A stretch of 64,000 nt of DNA from Candidatus Brachybacter algidus. Its GTDB lineage: Bacteria; Bacteroidota; Bacteroidia; Chitinophagales; Saprospiraceae. Position 1 is the first letter of the stretch; each line of letters opens with the position of its first letter. Of the stretch, positions 18,994 through 27,456 are shown piece after piece. The DNA lies in contig JADJSK010000001.1 in the NCBI GenBank assembly GCA_016711705.1, positions 1,116,001 through 1,180,000 on the forward strand, given 5' to 3'. Made by a program: the position numbers and the translations under genes. A model generated the notes under the pieces. That model did not search any database. It was not told the origin of the DNA and saw only the letters and a list, made by a program, of their open reading frames with translations.

Positions 18994-19850
18994 AGTTCTT
19001 ATTCGATTAATTCCCTATTATGCTATACAAGCAACCTTTTTATGCCCAGCGAAAGTTAGAAGGTGAAGAATTTAGGAGGTGAGAAGGTGATTTGGTGATG
19101 AGTGATCGGGCGATCGGGTGATCGGGTGATCAGGTGATAAGTTACAAAACTCATATAGCATAAATTATAAAAACTCTGTGTTACTCTGGCAACTCGGTGT
19201 TAATCAGGATCCTATGTTTTTATTAAAACATTCAACTAAACCACAAACGATTCCACGATACGAAAACCCATTAAATATAAATTTTAAACTCGGAGTTGCC
19301 TGAGGAGCCAGAGGTTACTCAGAAATAAGTGATAAGTGCGGTTTCCCGTTATCATTTGACATTAGTGCACTCTTCCATTGAATTCGGTGCACTCTCCATT
19401 GGTTAATTGTTGCACTAAAAACTATCATACTCTAATACTATCTGTTCTAAGCTTACATCGTTAACAACATATTGCAAAGATGAACTTCCAGGACAGGTCT
19501 CAACCTATCCCTGCAGTTGATCTTTGAAAATACCGTCATACTTTAGTACTATAGACTTTAATACTATAGAATTATAATATTTCTTATATCCAATTCATGG
19601 CGGACAAGGGGAGCTATTTCAGTACTTGCATCATAATGTTTTGGCATATTGTTTTAATTATTGCGTACAAGGGCAAGCCATGTCCCTACATACATTCCAA
19701 TATGTTGACATACCATTATACTATTATACTGCCAAATGCCTCCTTTTTCATTTTATTACATCTCATTATCATTATTTGACAAAATAATTTATCTTAGCGT
19801 CTTGATTTTTGAAATAAGATTTTTTTTATAAACCAAATTTAAAATATTAT
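18994..19850. other. Repeat-rich intergenic region without a convincing gene
   Basis: Contains GTGAGAAGGTGA and GGGTGATC-type 7-8-bp repeats (19066-19140), a degenerate long inverted repeat built on CTCTGGCAACTCGG-type sequence (about 19160-19320), and two decayed relatives of the 17-kb palindrome (about 19491-19510 and 19668-19688). A 60-codon open frame at 19597-19779 begins among these repeats, has no family likeness and is not called. Confidence 0.6.
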
Positions 19851-21524
19851 ATGAGCACAGTGGCTACACCTACTAAACATCCAAAAGGACTCTGGGTACT
19901 TTTCGGCACAGAAATGTGGGAGCGATTTAACTTTTATGGAATGAGGGCTTTATTGACCTTGTTCATGGTTCATTCACTTATGATGCCAGAATCCAATGTA
20001 TCATTGATATATGGAGGATTTTTAGGGCTTTGCTATCTGACTCCGATGTTAGGAGGTTTTATAGCTGATAGATTTTTGGGTAATAGAAATTGTATCATCA
20101 TCGGTGGTACATTGATGGCAATAGGCCAGTTCTTATTATTTATAAGTGCAAGTACCTTTGGTTCCAATCTCAGCATGGCGACATCACTTACGTGGGTGGC
20201 TTTAGGTGTGATCATTTTTGGAAATGGTTTTTTCAAACCAAATATTTCCTCTATGGTAGGTAGTCTTTATCCAAAGCAAGAGAAAACAAAATTGGATTCA
20301 GCTTTTACAATTTTTTACATGGGGATTAATATTGGTGCATTCCTTGGACAATTTATCTGTCCATTTCTAGGTGACGAAGTAGTTGATGGAGTAAGAAATA
20401 TTCACGCATTTAGATGGGGTTTCCTTGCTGCTTCAATAGCAATGATAATTGGAACATTAACTTTTTTCTTCTTAAAAAATAAATATGTAGTTACTCCATC
20501 GGGAAGGGCGATAGGCGGTCTTCCAAAAAATAATGTCAATGAGGACTTTGAAGAAGGAGAAGCTCAGAAAGCTAGTTTTTCATCAAAGTCATTGGGTTTT
20601 GCAGTTGCGGCTTTAATTGGGTTAGGTTGTTTATTTCACTACGGTTTTGAGCAAAATATTATCTATTCACTGATTTATGCTGCAGGTATCACATTAGCCG
20701 GCCTTATTCTATCTGATTCTTCACTTAACAAAATTGAGAGAGACAGAATTTTGGTAATTTACATTGTTTCATTCTTTATTATATTTTTCTGGGCAGCCTT
20801 TGAGCAGGCAGGTTCGTCCTTGACCTTCATCGCAAATAATCAAACAGATAGAAACATAATGGGTTGGAATATTCCACCATCTATGGTTCAGATCTTTAAC
20901 GGATTATTTGTTGTTATTCTGGCCATCCCTTTCAGTATGCTATGGGATACTTTAAGATCAAAAGGCAAGGAACCAATATCTCCATTAAAACAAGCAATAG
21001 GATTACTCTTAATTGCAATCAGTTATTTCATTATCGCTAATAATGTGAAAGATCTTGGCAATACAGGAATGTTGGCTGTTAAATGGCTGATCCTATTATA
21101 TTTAATCCAAACTATGGGTGAACTTTGCCTATCACCTATCGGATTGTCGTTGGTTGGAAAATTGTCGCCTAAGAGATTTTCCTCCTTATTATATGGTGTA
21201 TTTTTCATTTCTAATGCAGCAGGATATGCATTGGCAGGTACTTTAGGTTCAATTCTACCTGCTACAGGTGAGAAATTTACTAAAGCAACTGAACTTGGAG
21301 TTAACCTTCAAAGTGTTCTAGACAAGACCATAACTCCTACAATGCAGCAGATTCAGCTACTCAAAGACAATCAGATACCATGGGAATATCCATCTTTTGC
21401 TGGGTTCCAAATCACCAGTCTATATGAATTCTTTATGGTATTCGTTGTATTGTGCGGAGTTGCAGCTATTATCCTTGCAGCATTGACTCCTGTATTGAAA
21501 AAGATGATGCACGGTGTCAGATAA
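19851..21524 (+). CDS. POT/PTR2-family proton-coupled peptide transporter
   Basis: The 557-aa protein has the POT signature at its start, TEMWERFNFYGMRALL (ExxERFxYYG motif, proton-coupling residues), then GGFIADRFLGNR, FFKPNISSMVG and AAFEQAGSSLTF. About 14 membrane helices are expected. The family imports di- and tripeptides with protons. A second, shorter paralogue follows 98 bp downstream beyond a terminator-like hairpin, so the two are adjacent duplicates that may be separately expressed. The C-terminal loop after helix 12 carries an insertion (TGEKFTKATELGVNLQ) common in Bacteroidota members. Confidence 0.93.
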   Translation: MSTVATPTKHPKGLWVLFGTEMWERFNFYGMRALLTLFMVHSLMMPESNVSLIYGGFLGLCYLTPMLGGFIADRFLGNRNCIIIGGTLMAIGQFLLFISASTFGSNLSMATSLTWVALGVIIFGNGFFKPNISSMVGSLYPKQEKTKLDSAFTIFYMGINIGAFLGQFICPFLGDEVVDGVRNIHAFRWGFLAASIAMIIGTLTFFFLKNKYVVTPSGRAIGGLPKNNVNEDFEEGEAQKASFSSKSLGFAVAALIGLGCLFHYGFEQNIIYSLIYAAGITLAGLILSDSSLNKIERDRILVIYIVSFFIIFFWAAFEQAGSSLTFIANNQTDRNIMGWNIPPSMVQIFNGLFVVILAIPFSMLWDTLRSKGKEPISPLKQAIGLLLIAISYFIIANNVKDLGNTGMLAVKWLILLYLIQTMGELCLSPIGLSLVGKLSPKRFSSLLYGVFFISNAAGYALAGTLGSILPATGEKFTKATELGVNLQSVLDKTITPTMQQIQLLKDNQIPWEYPSFAGFQITSLYEFFMVFVVLCGVAAIILAALTPVLKKMMHGVR

Positions 21525-21569
21525 AATGTATTCTATTTCAAATTTATTATAAGTTATTGTTAAAATAGA

Positions 21570-21603
21570 AAGAGCCGAACCCAAACGTTTGGCTCTTTTT
21601 TTA
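21570..21603 (+). terminator. Rho-independent terminator between the two POT genes
   Basis: Stem AAAGAGCC (21570-21577) with GGCTCTTT (21592-21599), loop containing AAACGTTT, followed by seven T residues (21597-21603). Confidence 0.8.
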
Positions 21604-21622
21604 TCTTTAAAAAAAATTAAGC

Positions 21623-23118
21623 ATGGCACAAAGTGTTGATCACGCATTGACGATTGAAGAAATTCAAAATTTTGACGGAAAGTATCCAAAACAACTTTGG
21701 TATTTATTTACAGTAGAAATGTGGGAACGCTTTTGTTTCTATGGAATGCGCGGTGTTCTTACATTTTTTATGGTAGACCAATTATTGTTGAAAGATGATA
21801 TGGCCAACCTTCAATACGGAGCGATACAGGCATTCGTTTACGCTTTCACCTTCATTGGTGGAATTTTTGCAGACAAAATCCTTGGTTTCAAAAATCTCTG
21901 CTATTTGGGGGTATTGTGATGGTATTGGGCAACCTACTTATAGCCATTTCACCAAATGAATTGTTTTATTTTGGAATTACATTGTCCATTATCGGAACAG
22001 GATTTTTCAAACCTAACGTATCTTCCATGGTCGGCGAACTTTACAAAGAAGATGATCCTAGGAGAGATGCAGGCTACGGCTTATTTTATGCAGGTATTAA
22101 TGTAGGAGGTCTTTTAGGAGGTGCTCTTTGCATTTATCTTGGAAAATATTATTCCTGGTCATTGTGTTTTCTAGCTGCAGGTATCGTGATGATCATTGGT
22201 GTAGTAACATTTCAACTAACAAAAAAACACCTTGGACCAATTGGCAATAGCCCATTAGCAGATATAGAACCACGCAAAAGAACGATTAAAGAAATCATGG
22301 TTTACGTTGGTTCTATTATCAGTTTACCATTTATTTATATAATGGTCAAGAATACGGATTATACTGATTATTTCATGTATACGATTGGGGTTGTAGCCGT
22401 TGTGTACTTTATTTTTGAATTAAACAAAGTCATAGGCAAACCAGCAAAACAAAAGCTACTTGCTGCTTTTGCATTCATATTTTTATACTTATTATTCAAT
22501 GCAATTTTTGAACAAAGTGGCGGTTCTCTTTCATTGTTTGCCAAGGACAATGTAAGCAGCGATCTGTTATTCTTTACAATGGATCCAAATGTAGTCAATA
22601 ACAGTTCCAATTCATTGTTTGTTATCATTTTCAGCCCGCTAGTCGGATTGCTTTGGATCGCAATGTACAAGCGGAAAATCGAACCAAATACGGTGATCAA
22701 GTTCGGTATTGGATTTCTTTTCCTATCAGCAAGTTTCTACTTATTCTATGCAACAAAGTTTTTTGTGAATAGTGCAGGTCTTGCCTCGCTTAATCTCTTC
22801 ACCTTCGCTTATTTAGTGACTACGTTGGGAGAGTTGTGTTTAGGACCTATCGGCATGTCCATTATTACAAAACTGTCACCAAAAAGACTTTTTGGTATGA
22901 TGATGGGACTTTGGTTCCTCGCGAGTGCTTTCGGACAGTTTGCTGCCGGTAAACTAGGAGCAGAAATATCTCTTGCAAATACAGGAGGTACGTTGGCGAG
23001 TAAACTGGAAGCATACACAGAAGGGTATAAAGATCTTGGTCTTTATGCGCTCATCGCCGGAGTTTTATTGATCGTAGTTTCGCCGCTGATTAGGAAGATG
23101 ATGCATGAGGTTAAGTAG
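21623..23118 (+). CDS. Second POT-family peptide transporter (one single-base frameshift)
   Basis: Two frames meet at a G5 run (21907-21911). Adding one G gives NLCYLGGIVMVLGNLLIAI and a continuous 498-aa protein. Hallmarks are VEMWERFCFYGMRGVL, FFKPNVSSMVGELY, AIFEQSGGSLSLF and GELCLGPIGMSIITKLSPKR. The sequence is clearly related to the upstream POT gene but shorter in the central loop. As for the neighbour, proton-driven uptake of small peptides is inferred from family. The 3' end is followed by AGAARTY heptad repeats leading into the amylase gene. The frameshift is most likely a sequencing error. Confidence 0.88.
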
Positions 23119-23149
23119 ATCAGAGGCTAGATACTAGATGTCAAATGTC

Positions 23150-23208
23150 AGAAATTAGAAATTAGAAGTCAGAAGTCAGAAGTCAGAAATTAGAAATTAG
23201 AAATTAGA
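23150..23208. repeat. Heptanucleotide array (AGAARTY)n in the amylase leader
   Basis: About eight consecutive units of AGAAATT or AGAAGTC end 3 bp before the amylase start codon. The array is therefore probably inside the transcript leader or covers the ribosome entry region. Confidence 0.8.
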
Positions 23209-23211
23209 ATA

Positions 23212-25068
23212 ATGAAATTAAAATATATAGCCTTTGTCTTAGGGATTTTATCGTCTATTAACGTCTTTGCTGGTGGGGACGATGCTAAGATCAAACTTAA
23301 TCCGACCAATTGGTGGATCGGTATGCGATACAATAATGTACAAGTTTTGGTTCGTGGGAATACGGCCAATTACAATGAACAGGAAGTCAGCATTAATTAT
23401 CCCGGAGTAAAACTATCCAAGGTTCACCGGTTGGAGAATGCCAAATATTATGCACTTGATATCATAATCGATGCTACAGCAAAAGAAGGTATTGTCAAAA
23501 TAAAAATAGGAAAGACATCCTTAGACTGGCCTTTGAAAGCAAAAAACTCATCTGGTAATGGAAAAACTTATGCACAGGGCGTCACTTCTAAAGATTTGAT
23601 GTACCTTTTGATGCCAGATCGTTTTTCTAATGGAGATCCTAAAAATGATAAAGTCCCGGGAATGCGGGATCAATCATTGAATCGTGATACAGTCTTCAAC
23701 AGACACGGTGGTGACTTGCAGGGTATTATCAATCATTTAGATTATTTCAATCAACTTGGAGTTACCGCACTTTGGTTAAATCCTGTTCTTGAAAATGACA
23801 TGAAAGACAGAACGGAACATGGTTATGCCTTTACCGATCATTATACGATAGACCCAAGATTAGGGGGAAATATCATGTATAAAAAACTCATAGAAGCAGC
23901 ACATTCTAAAGGAATTAAAATAATCCAGGACGCTGTTTATAACCATGTCGGTATTGAACATTGGTGTGTGACAGATCCTCCCATGAAATCATGGTTGCAC
24001 CAGTGGCCAACATTTACGCAGACAAGCTACAAAGATCAGGTTCTGATGGATCCTTACGCCAGTGAGATTGATAAAAAAATAATGAGTGACGGATGGTTTG
24101 TTACTGCAATGCCGGATCTGGACCAGAATAATCCTTATGTAGCTAAATTTCTAATTCAACATGCACTTTGGTGTGTAGAAGAATTTGGAATTGATGGCTG
24201 GAGAATAGATACTTATGCATACAATGACCTTGAATTTATGAATAAGTGTAATGATGCACTAATGAAAGAATATCCTAAGATCAGCATTTTCGGTGAAACC
24301 TGGGTTCATGGGGTACCCAATCAAAGTTATTTTGCACAAAATAATTACAACATCAAATACAAAAGTAATTTGCCGGGAGTAACAGACTTTCAGCTGTTGT
24401 GGGGAATAAATGATGTCATGTCTAAACCATTTGGATGGACTGATGGTGTAAATAAACTATATTCAACTTTAGCTCAGGATTTTGTATATAAAAATCCATA
24501 CAACAACGTTATTTTTCTTGATAATCATGATATAAGCAGGGCATATTCTGCTTATAATGAAGATCTAGCGAAATACAAAGTAGCATTAGCGTGGCTGCTG
24601 ACATGTCGAGGTATTCCACAACTCTATTATGGAGGAGAAGTACTTATGACTGGTGTGACCAATCCAAGTGATGGCTATGTAAGAAAAGATTTTCCAGGTG
24701 GTTGGGTAGGTGATAAAGTGAATAAATTTGCAAGAGAAGGTAGGACTTCTAAAGAAAATGAAGTGTGGAACCTCATAAGTACTTTGGCTAATTATCGGAA
24801 AGATTCAAAAGCATTGACAACAGGGAAAATGATGCAATTCGCACCAGAGAATGGAATGTATGTATATTTCAGATATGATGGCGATGAGACGATCATGTGT
24901 GTGATGAATACAATGGATAAGGCGCAGGATGTCAAACTTTCAAGGTTTAACGAAAGAATAGAAGGATACAATATGGCAACTAATATCGTTAATAAAGAAA
25001 CTAAAGGACTGAAGGATACATGGTTGATACCCGCCTGGACGATGTGGGTAATGAAATTAGACAAATGA
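23212..25068 (+). CDS. Secreted GH13 alpha-amylase / cyclomaltodextrinase-type hydrolase
   Basis: The 618-aa protein has a signal peptide (about 1-20, ending NVFAG) and an N-terminal beta-sandwich (cyclomaltodextrinase N domain, about 22-110). The GH13 barrel has all four conserved regions: DAVYNHVG, GWRIDTYAY (nucleophile Asp), FGETWV (acid/base Glu) and FLDNHDISR. A C-terminal beta domain follows. The protein should cleave alpha-1,4 glucans or cyclomaltodextrins in the periplasm or at the surface. Length and order match SusA/neopullulanase-like enzymes, but no susCD pair is in the window. The leader is made of heptad repeats almost up to the ATG. Confidence 0.92.
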   Translation: MKLKYIAFVLGILSSINVFAGGDDAKIKLNPTNWWIGMRYNNVQVLVRGNTANYNEQEVSINYPGVKLSKVHRLENAKYYALDIIIDATAKEGIVKIKIGKTSLDWPLKAKNSSGNGKTYAQGVTSKDLMYLLMPDRFSNGDPKNDKVPGMRDQSLNRDTVFNRHGGDLQGIINHLDYFNQLGVTALWLNPVLENDMKDRTEHGYAFTDHYTIDPRLGGNIMYKKLIEAAHSKGIKIIQDAVYNHVGIEHWCVTDPPMKSWLHQWPTFTQTSYKDQVLMDPYASEIDKKIMSDGWFVTAMPDLDQNNPYVAKFLIQHALWCVEEFGIDGWRIDTYAYNDLEFMNKCNDALMKEYPKISIFGETWVHGVPNQSYFAQNNYNIKYKSNLPGVTDFQLLWGINDVMSKPFGWTDGVNKLYSTLAQDFVYKNPYNNVIFLDNHDISRAYSAYNEDLAKYKVALAWLLTCRGIPQLYYGGEVLMTGVTNPSDGYVRKDFPGGWVGDKVNKFAREGRTSKENEVWNLISTLANYRKDSKALTTGKMMQFAPENGMYVYFRYDGDETIMCVMNTMDKAQDVKLSRFNERIEGYNMATNIVNKETKGLKDTWLIPAWTMWVMKLDK

Positions 25069-25277
25069 AATTTACTTCATTAATGCGATTTAAATGTTAA
25101 ATAGCAACATTTATTAGTATGACTAATTTCAATAACTTACATTTACGTTCACAAATAACAAGAAGAAAAAGTTTATTTATAATCTGAGTCTTAATAATAT
25201 GTTTTTCAAATTACATATATTAGTTGAATCATTTAATTTAAAACAATCAATTTGCATCAAATTTAAAATATTATATC

Positions 25278-25808
25278 ATGAAAAATATTATTCTTTTAAC
25301 AGGCGCTTTAACAATCATGGCAACAGTTTCTTCATTTGGTCAGAATAAGACAACTTTGCCGAAAGCACCACCTCCTCCACCAATTCAACAAGTTGCTCCT
25401 CCCCCACCGCCTCCGACACTGGCTTCACAACCATCTTCTTATGATTCTGAACTGAGCGGTAAAAATCTTAAGGAAATCTATCTTGAAGAAAATCAAATTT
25501 ATAGTTCAGTGGATGTTCAACCTGAATTCCCTGGAGGAAATGATGCATTATATAAATATGTAGGTGCCAATCTGAAATATCCTGCAGCGGCTAAGGAGAA
25601 TAACATTACAGGAAAGGTAATAGTGCAATTCATTATTGAAAAAGATGGAACAATAAGCACACCAACCATAATAAGAGATGAAGTTGGCTATGGTGCCACA
25701 GATGAAGTATTACGTATATTGAAAGGTATGCCAAGTTGGAAAGCCGGTCAGCAGGATGGTAAAATAGTGCGAGTTCAATATACTTTACCTGTTAAGTTTA
25801 AACTCTAA
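25278..25808 (+). CDS. TonB C-terminal-domain protein, proline-rich
   Basis: The 176-aa protein has a signal peptide or signal anchor (1-22), a proline-rich stretch (KAPPPPPIQQVAPPPPPP, residues 30-50), and a TonB C-terminal domain with VDVQPEFPGGNDALYKYV, GKVIVQFIIEKDGTI and MPSWKAGQQDGKIVRV. Such proteins transfer energy from the inner membrane to TonB-dependent receptors. Here the N-terminus looks cleavable rather than anchoring, so some members may have another envelope role. A paralogue follows 15 bp downstream. Confidence 0.85.
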   Translation: MKNIILLTGALTIMATVSSFGQNKTTLPKAPPPPPIQQVAPPPPPPTLASQPSSYDSELSGKNLKEIYLEENQIYSSVDVQPEFPGGNDALYKYVGANLKYPAAAKENNITGKVIVQFIIEKDGTISTPTIIRDEVGYGATDEVLRILKGMPSWKAGQQDGKIVRVQYTLPVKFKL

Positions 25809-25823
25809 ACAAGCTCAATCAAA

Positions 25824-26351
25824 TTGATTCCTAAAATATTAACGTATTTGGCTATTTCTATTTGCCTATTTGTCTTTAGATCTGTGAATGCGCAGACTAC
25901 TTTGCCAAAGGCAAGTAAGATTCCTGAAAAAAAGGTTATGGAGGTAAACCCGCCAAAGACAACCTTCGAAAAATACGAACCATCCCCATTAGACTCAGAT
26001 ACAAGTTCACGAAAATTAACAGTAGAAAAATCAAAGTTTGTAATTTCTCCTGATGTAATGCCAGCTTATATCGGAGGCGAAGTGGCATTATATAATTTCA
26101 TTCAAGATTATATGATATATCCAAAGGAAGCAAAAACGAATAGCAAAGAAGGAATAGTTGTTGTAAAATTTACTATTGAATCAGATGGACGTGTCACCTC
26201 ACCAGAGATAGTTATGGACAATGTAGGATATGGTGCTGTAGAAGAAGTTAAAAGATTAATCAGTTTAATGCCAAAATGGAAACCAGGCTACCTTGAGGGT
26301 CAACCGGTACCTGTGGATTACACCATGCCTGTTAACTTTAAAATCAAATAA
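25824..26351 (+). CDS. Second TonB C-terminal-domain protein (TTG start)
   Basis: The 175-aa protein is read from a TTG at 25824. This start is chosen because the residues just after it form a signal peptide (ILTYLAISICLFVFRSVNAQ), and the next in-frame Met lies past it. The C-terminal domain repeats the upstream one (SPDVMPAYIGGEVALYNFI, GIVVVKFTIESDGRVTSPEI, LMPKWKPGYLEGQPVPVDY). The proline stretch is shorter. The two genes are tandem duplicates, almost certainly co-transcribed. Confidence 0.82.
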   Translation: MIPKILTYLAISICLFVFRSVNAQTTLPKASKIPEKKVMEVNPPKTTFEKYEPSPLDSDTSSRKLTVEKSKFVISPDVMPAYIGGEVALYNFIQDYMIYPKEAKTNSKEGIVVVKFTIESDGRVTSPEIVMDNVGYGAVEEVKRLISLMPKWKPGYLEGQPVPVDYTMPVNFKIK

Positions 26352-26380
26352 TTAAGTCGTTTAAAAACTTTTATAAATCC

Positions 26381-26406
26381 TTGATTGTTTAATTTTTGTA
26401 ATTTTG
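26381..26406 (+). promoter_or_regulatory. Promoter of the A-type Fe-S carrier gene
   Basis: TAATTTTG at 26399-26406 matches TAnnTTTG exactly; TTG at 26381-26383 lies 15 bp upstream, slightly closer than usual. The ATG is 20 bp downstream. Confidence 0.5.
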
Positions 26407-26426
26407 CATCTTAATAATTCAACATA

Positions 26427-26777
26427 ATGACAGAAGAAAGCACATTAACAGCACCTATAGGACTTACTGACGGTGCAGTGAAGCAATTGAATCTTGTAAA
26501 AGAATCTCAAAATATACCGGCTGAATTTGGCCTTAGAATTGGCGTAAAAGGCGGTGGATGTTCAGGATTCAGCTATGAACTAGGTTTTGATGAAAAGAAA
26601 GCCAGTGATGACACATATGTAATCAATGGTCTTGAGGTCTTCATACAGAAAGCACATGATATCTATTTAATAGGTATGGAAATTGATTGGGTAGAAGGAT
26701 TAAATAACAGAGGATTTTCTTTCAATAATCCTAATGCTAAGAGCACGTGTGGCTGTGGAACTTCGTTTTCAGCATAA
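26427..26777 (+). CDS. A-type iron-sulfur cluster carrier (IscA/SufA/ErpA family)
   Basis: The 116-aa protein has the three conserved cysteines of A-type carriers: GGGCSGFSYEL and the C-terminal STCGCGTSFS. These bind a 2Fe-2S or 4Fe-4S cluster for transfer to apo-enzymes. Length is typical. It has its own promoter and a strong terminator, so it appears to be a single-gene transcript, away from any suf or isc cluster in the window. Which paralogue (IscA, SufA or ErpA) cannot be decided from sequence alone. Confidence 0.92.
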   Translation: MTEESTLTAPIGLTDGAVKQLNLVKESQNIPAEFGLRIGVKGGGCSGFSYELGFDEKKASDDTYVINGLEVFIQKAHDIYLIGMEIDWVEGLNNRGFSFNNPNAKSTCGCGTSFSA

Positions 26778-26796
26778 GATTTTGCTTATAAAATAT

Positions 26797-26830
26797 AAAA
26801 GGCTGTGAAAATATTTTCACAGCCTTTTTT
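26797..26830 (+). terminator. Strong rho-independent terminator after the Fe-S carrier gene
   Basis: A 15-bp perfect stem (26797-26811 with 26814-26828, AAAAGGCTGTGAAAA type) with a T run at 26825-26830. Confidence 0.85.
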
Positions 26831-26948
26831 GTTTTTATAAATTATTTAGTAACTTTATACCGATGAAGTAATTCATCAATTTTTAATTAATTCAATAACC
26901 CATTACCCTAAATCACCACCTATCAAAAATTATGTATTTGCATTTGTA

Positions 26949-27386
26949 ATGCTATGTCTTGGTTATACCAATGTTGTCATCGCACAAAATACTAATGAAC
27001 CTAAAATTGATTCTTTAGAAAGAGAAATCGAAATTCAAAAGAAAATTAACTCTCTGGAGTATGAACTGCTACTTTTAAAAAATGAGCCAGTTCCTATCGA
27101 AGAATCTATCCAAATACGCCGCAAACGAAATGCTCAAAATGGGTTAGGAGTTGGAGTAGCGCTGACTAGCGTAGGTATTCCTTTACTTATTACAGGAATA
27201 AGAAATCGAGATGAGTTGGTAATTCCTGAATTACTTATCTTTGGCAGTATCTTAACTTTAGTTCCGGGCAGTATACTCATTCTTGCAAACGGTATAACCT
27301 TAGGCAATATGAAAAAGAATGAACAACATGCCGTTGAATTAAGAACTACGAGCTCGGGAATTGGGCTGAGTTTCAAATTAAATTAG
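26949..27386 (+). CDS. Small membrane protein of unknown function
   Basis: From ATG at 26949 the protein is 145 aa: a short hydrophobic start ending VVIAQ, a coiled-coil stretch (DSLEREIEIQKKINSLEYELLLLK), a basic patch (RRKRNAQ), two membrane segments (about 65-82 and 90-112) and a C-terminal TTSSGIGLSFKLN. The start is uncertain. The frame stays open upstream, and codons from an ATC at 26922 would add KNYVFAFV and complete a normal signal peptide. That ATC may be a rare start or an altered ATG. No family is recognised. Confidence 0.6.
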   Translation: MLCLGYTNVVIAQNTNEPKIDSLEREIEIQKKINSLEYELLLLKNEPVPIEESIQIRRKRNAQNGLGVGVALTSVGIPLLITGIRNRDELVIPELLIFGSILTLVPGSILILANGITLGNMKKNEQHAVELRTTSSGIGLSFKLN

Positions 27387-27406
27387 GCATTAAATGGTAT
27401 AAAAAT

Positions 27407-27434
27407 AAAGCCCCGAAAATACTTTCGGGGCTTT
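27407..27434. terminator. Bidirectional terminator between the membrane-protein gene and clpC
   Basis: Perfect 12-bp stem AAAGCCCCGAAA (27407-27418) with TTTCGGGGCTTT (27423-27434), loop ATAC. T-rich sequence follows on both strands, serving the two convergent genes. Confidence 0.85.
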
Positions 27435-27456
27435 GTTTTTATTAAAAGATACGGAT

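Noticed and set aside
19597..19779. 60-codon open frame on the plus strand
   Set aside because: Starts within repeat-derived DNA, has no signal of family likeness and is cysteine/aromatic rich like random AT-rich translation.
21907..21911. Programmed frameshift in the second POT gene
   Set aside because: The same one-base shortage occurs in unrelated genes at many homopolymers, and no slippery heptamer with a stimulatory structure was seen; sequencing error is simpler.
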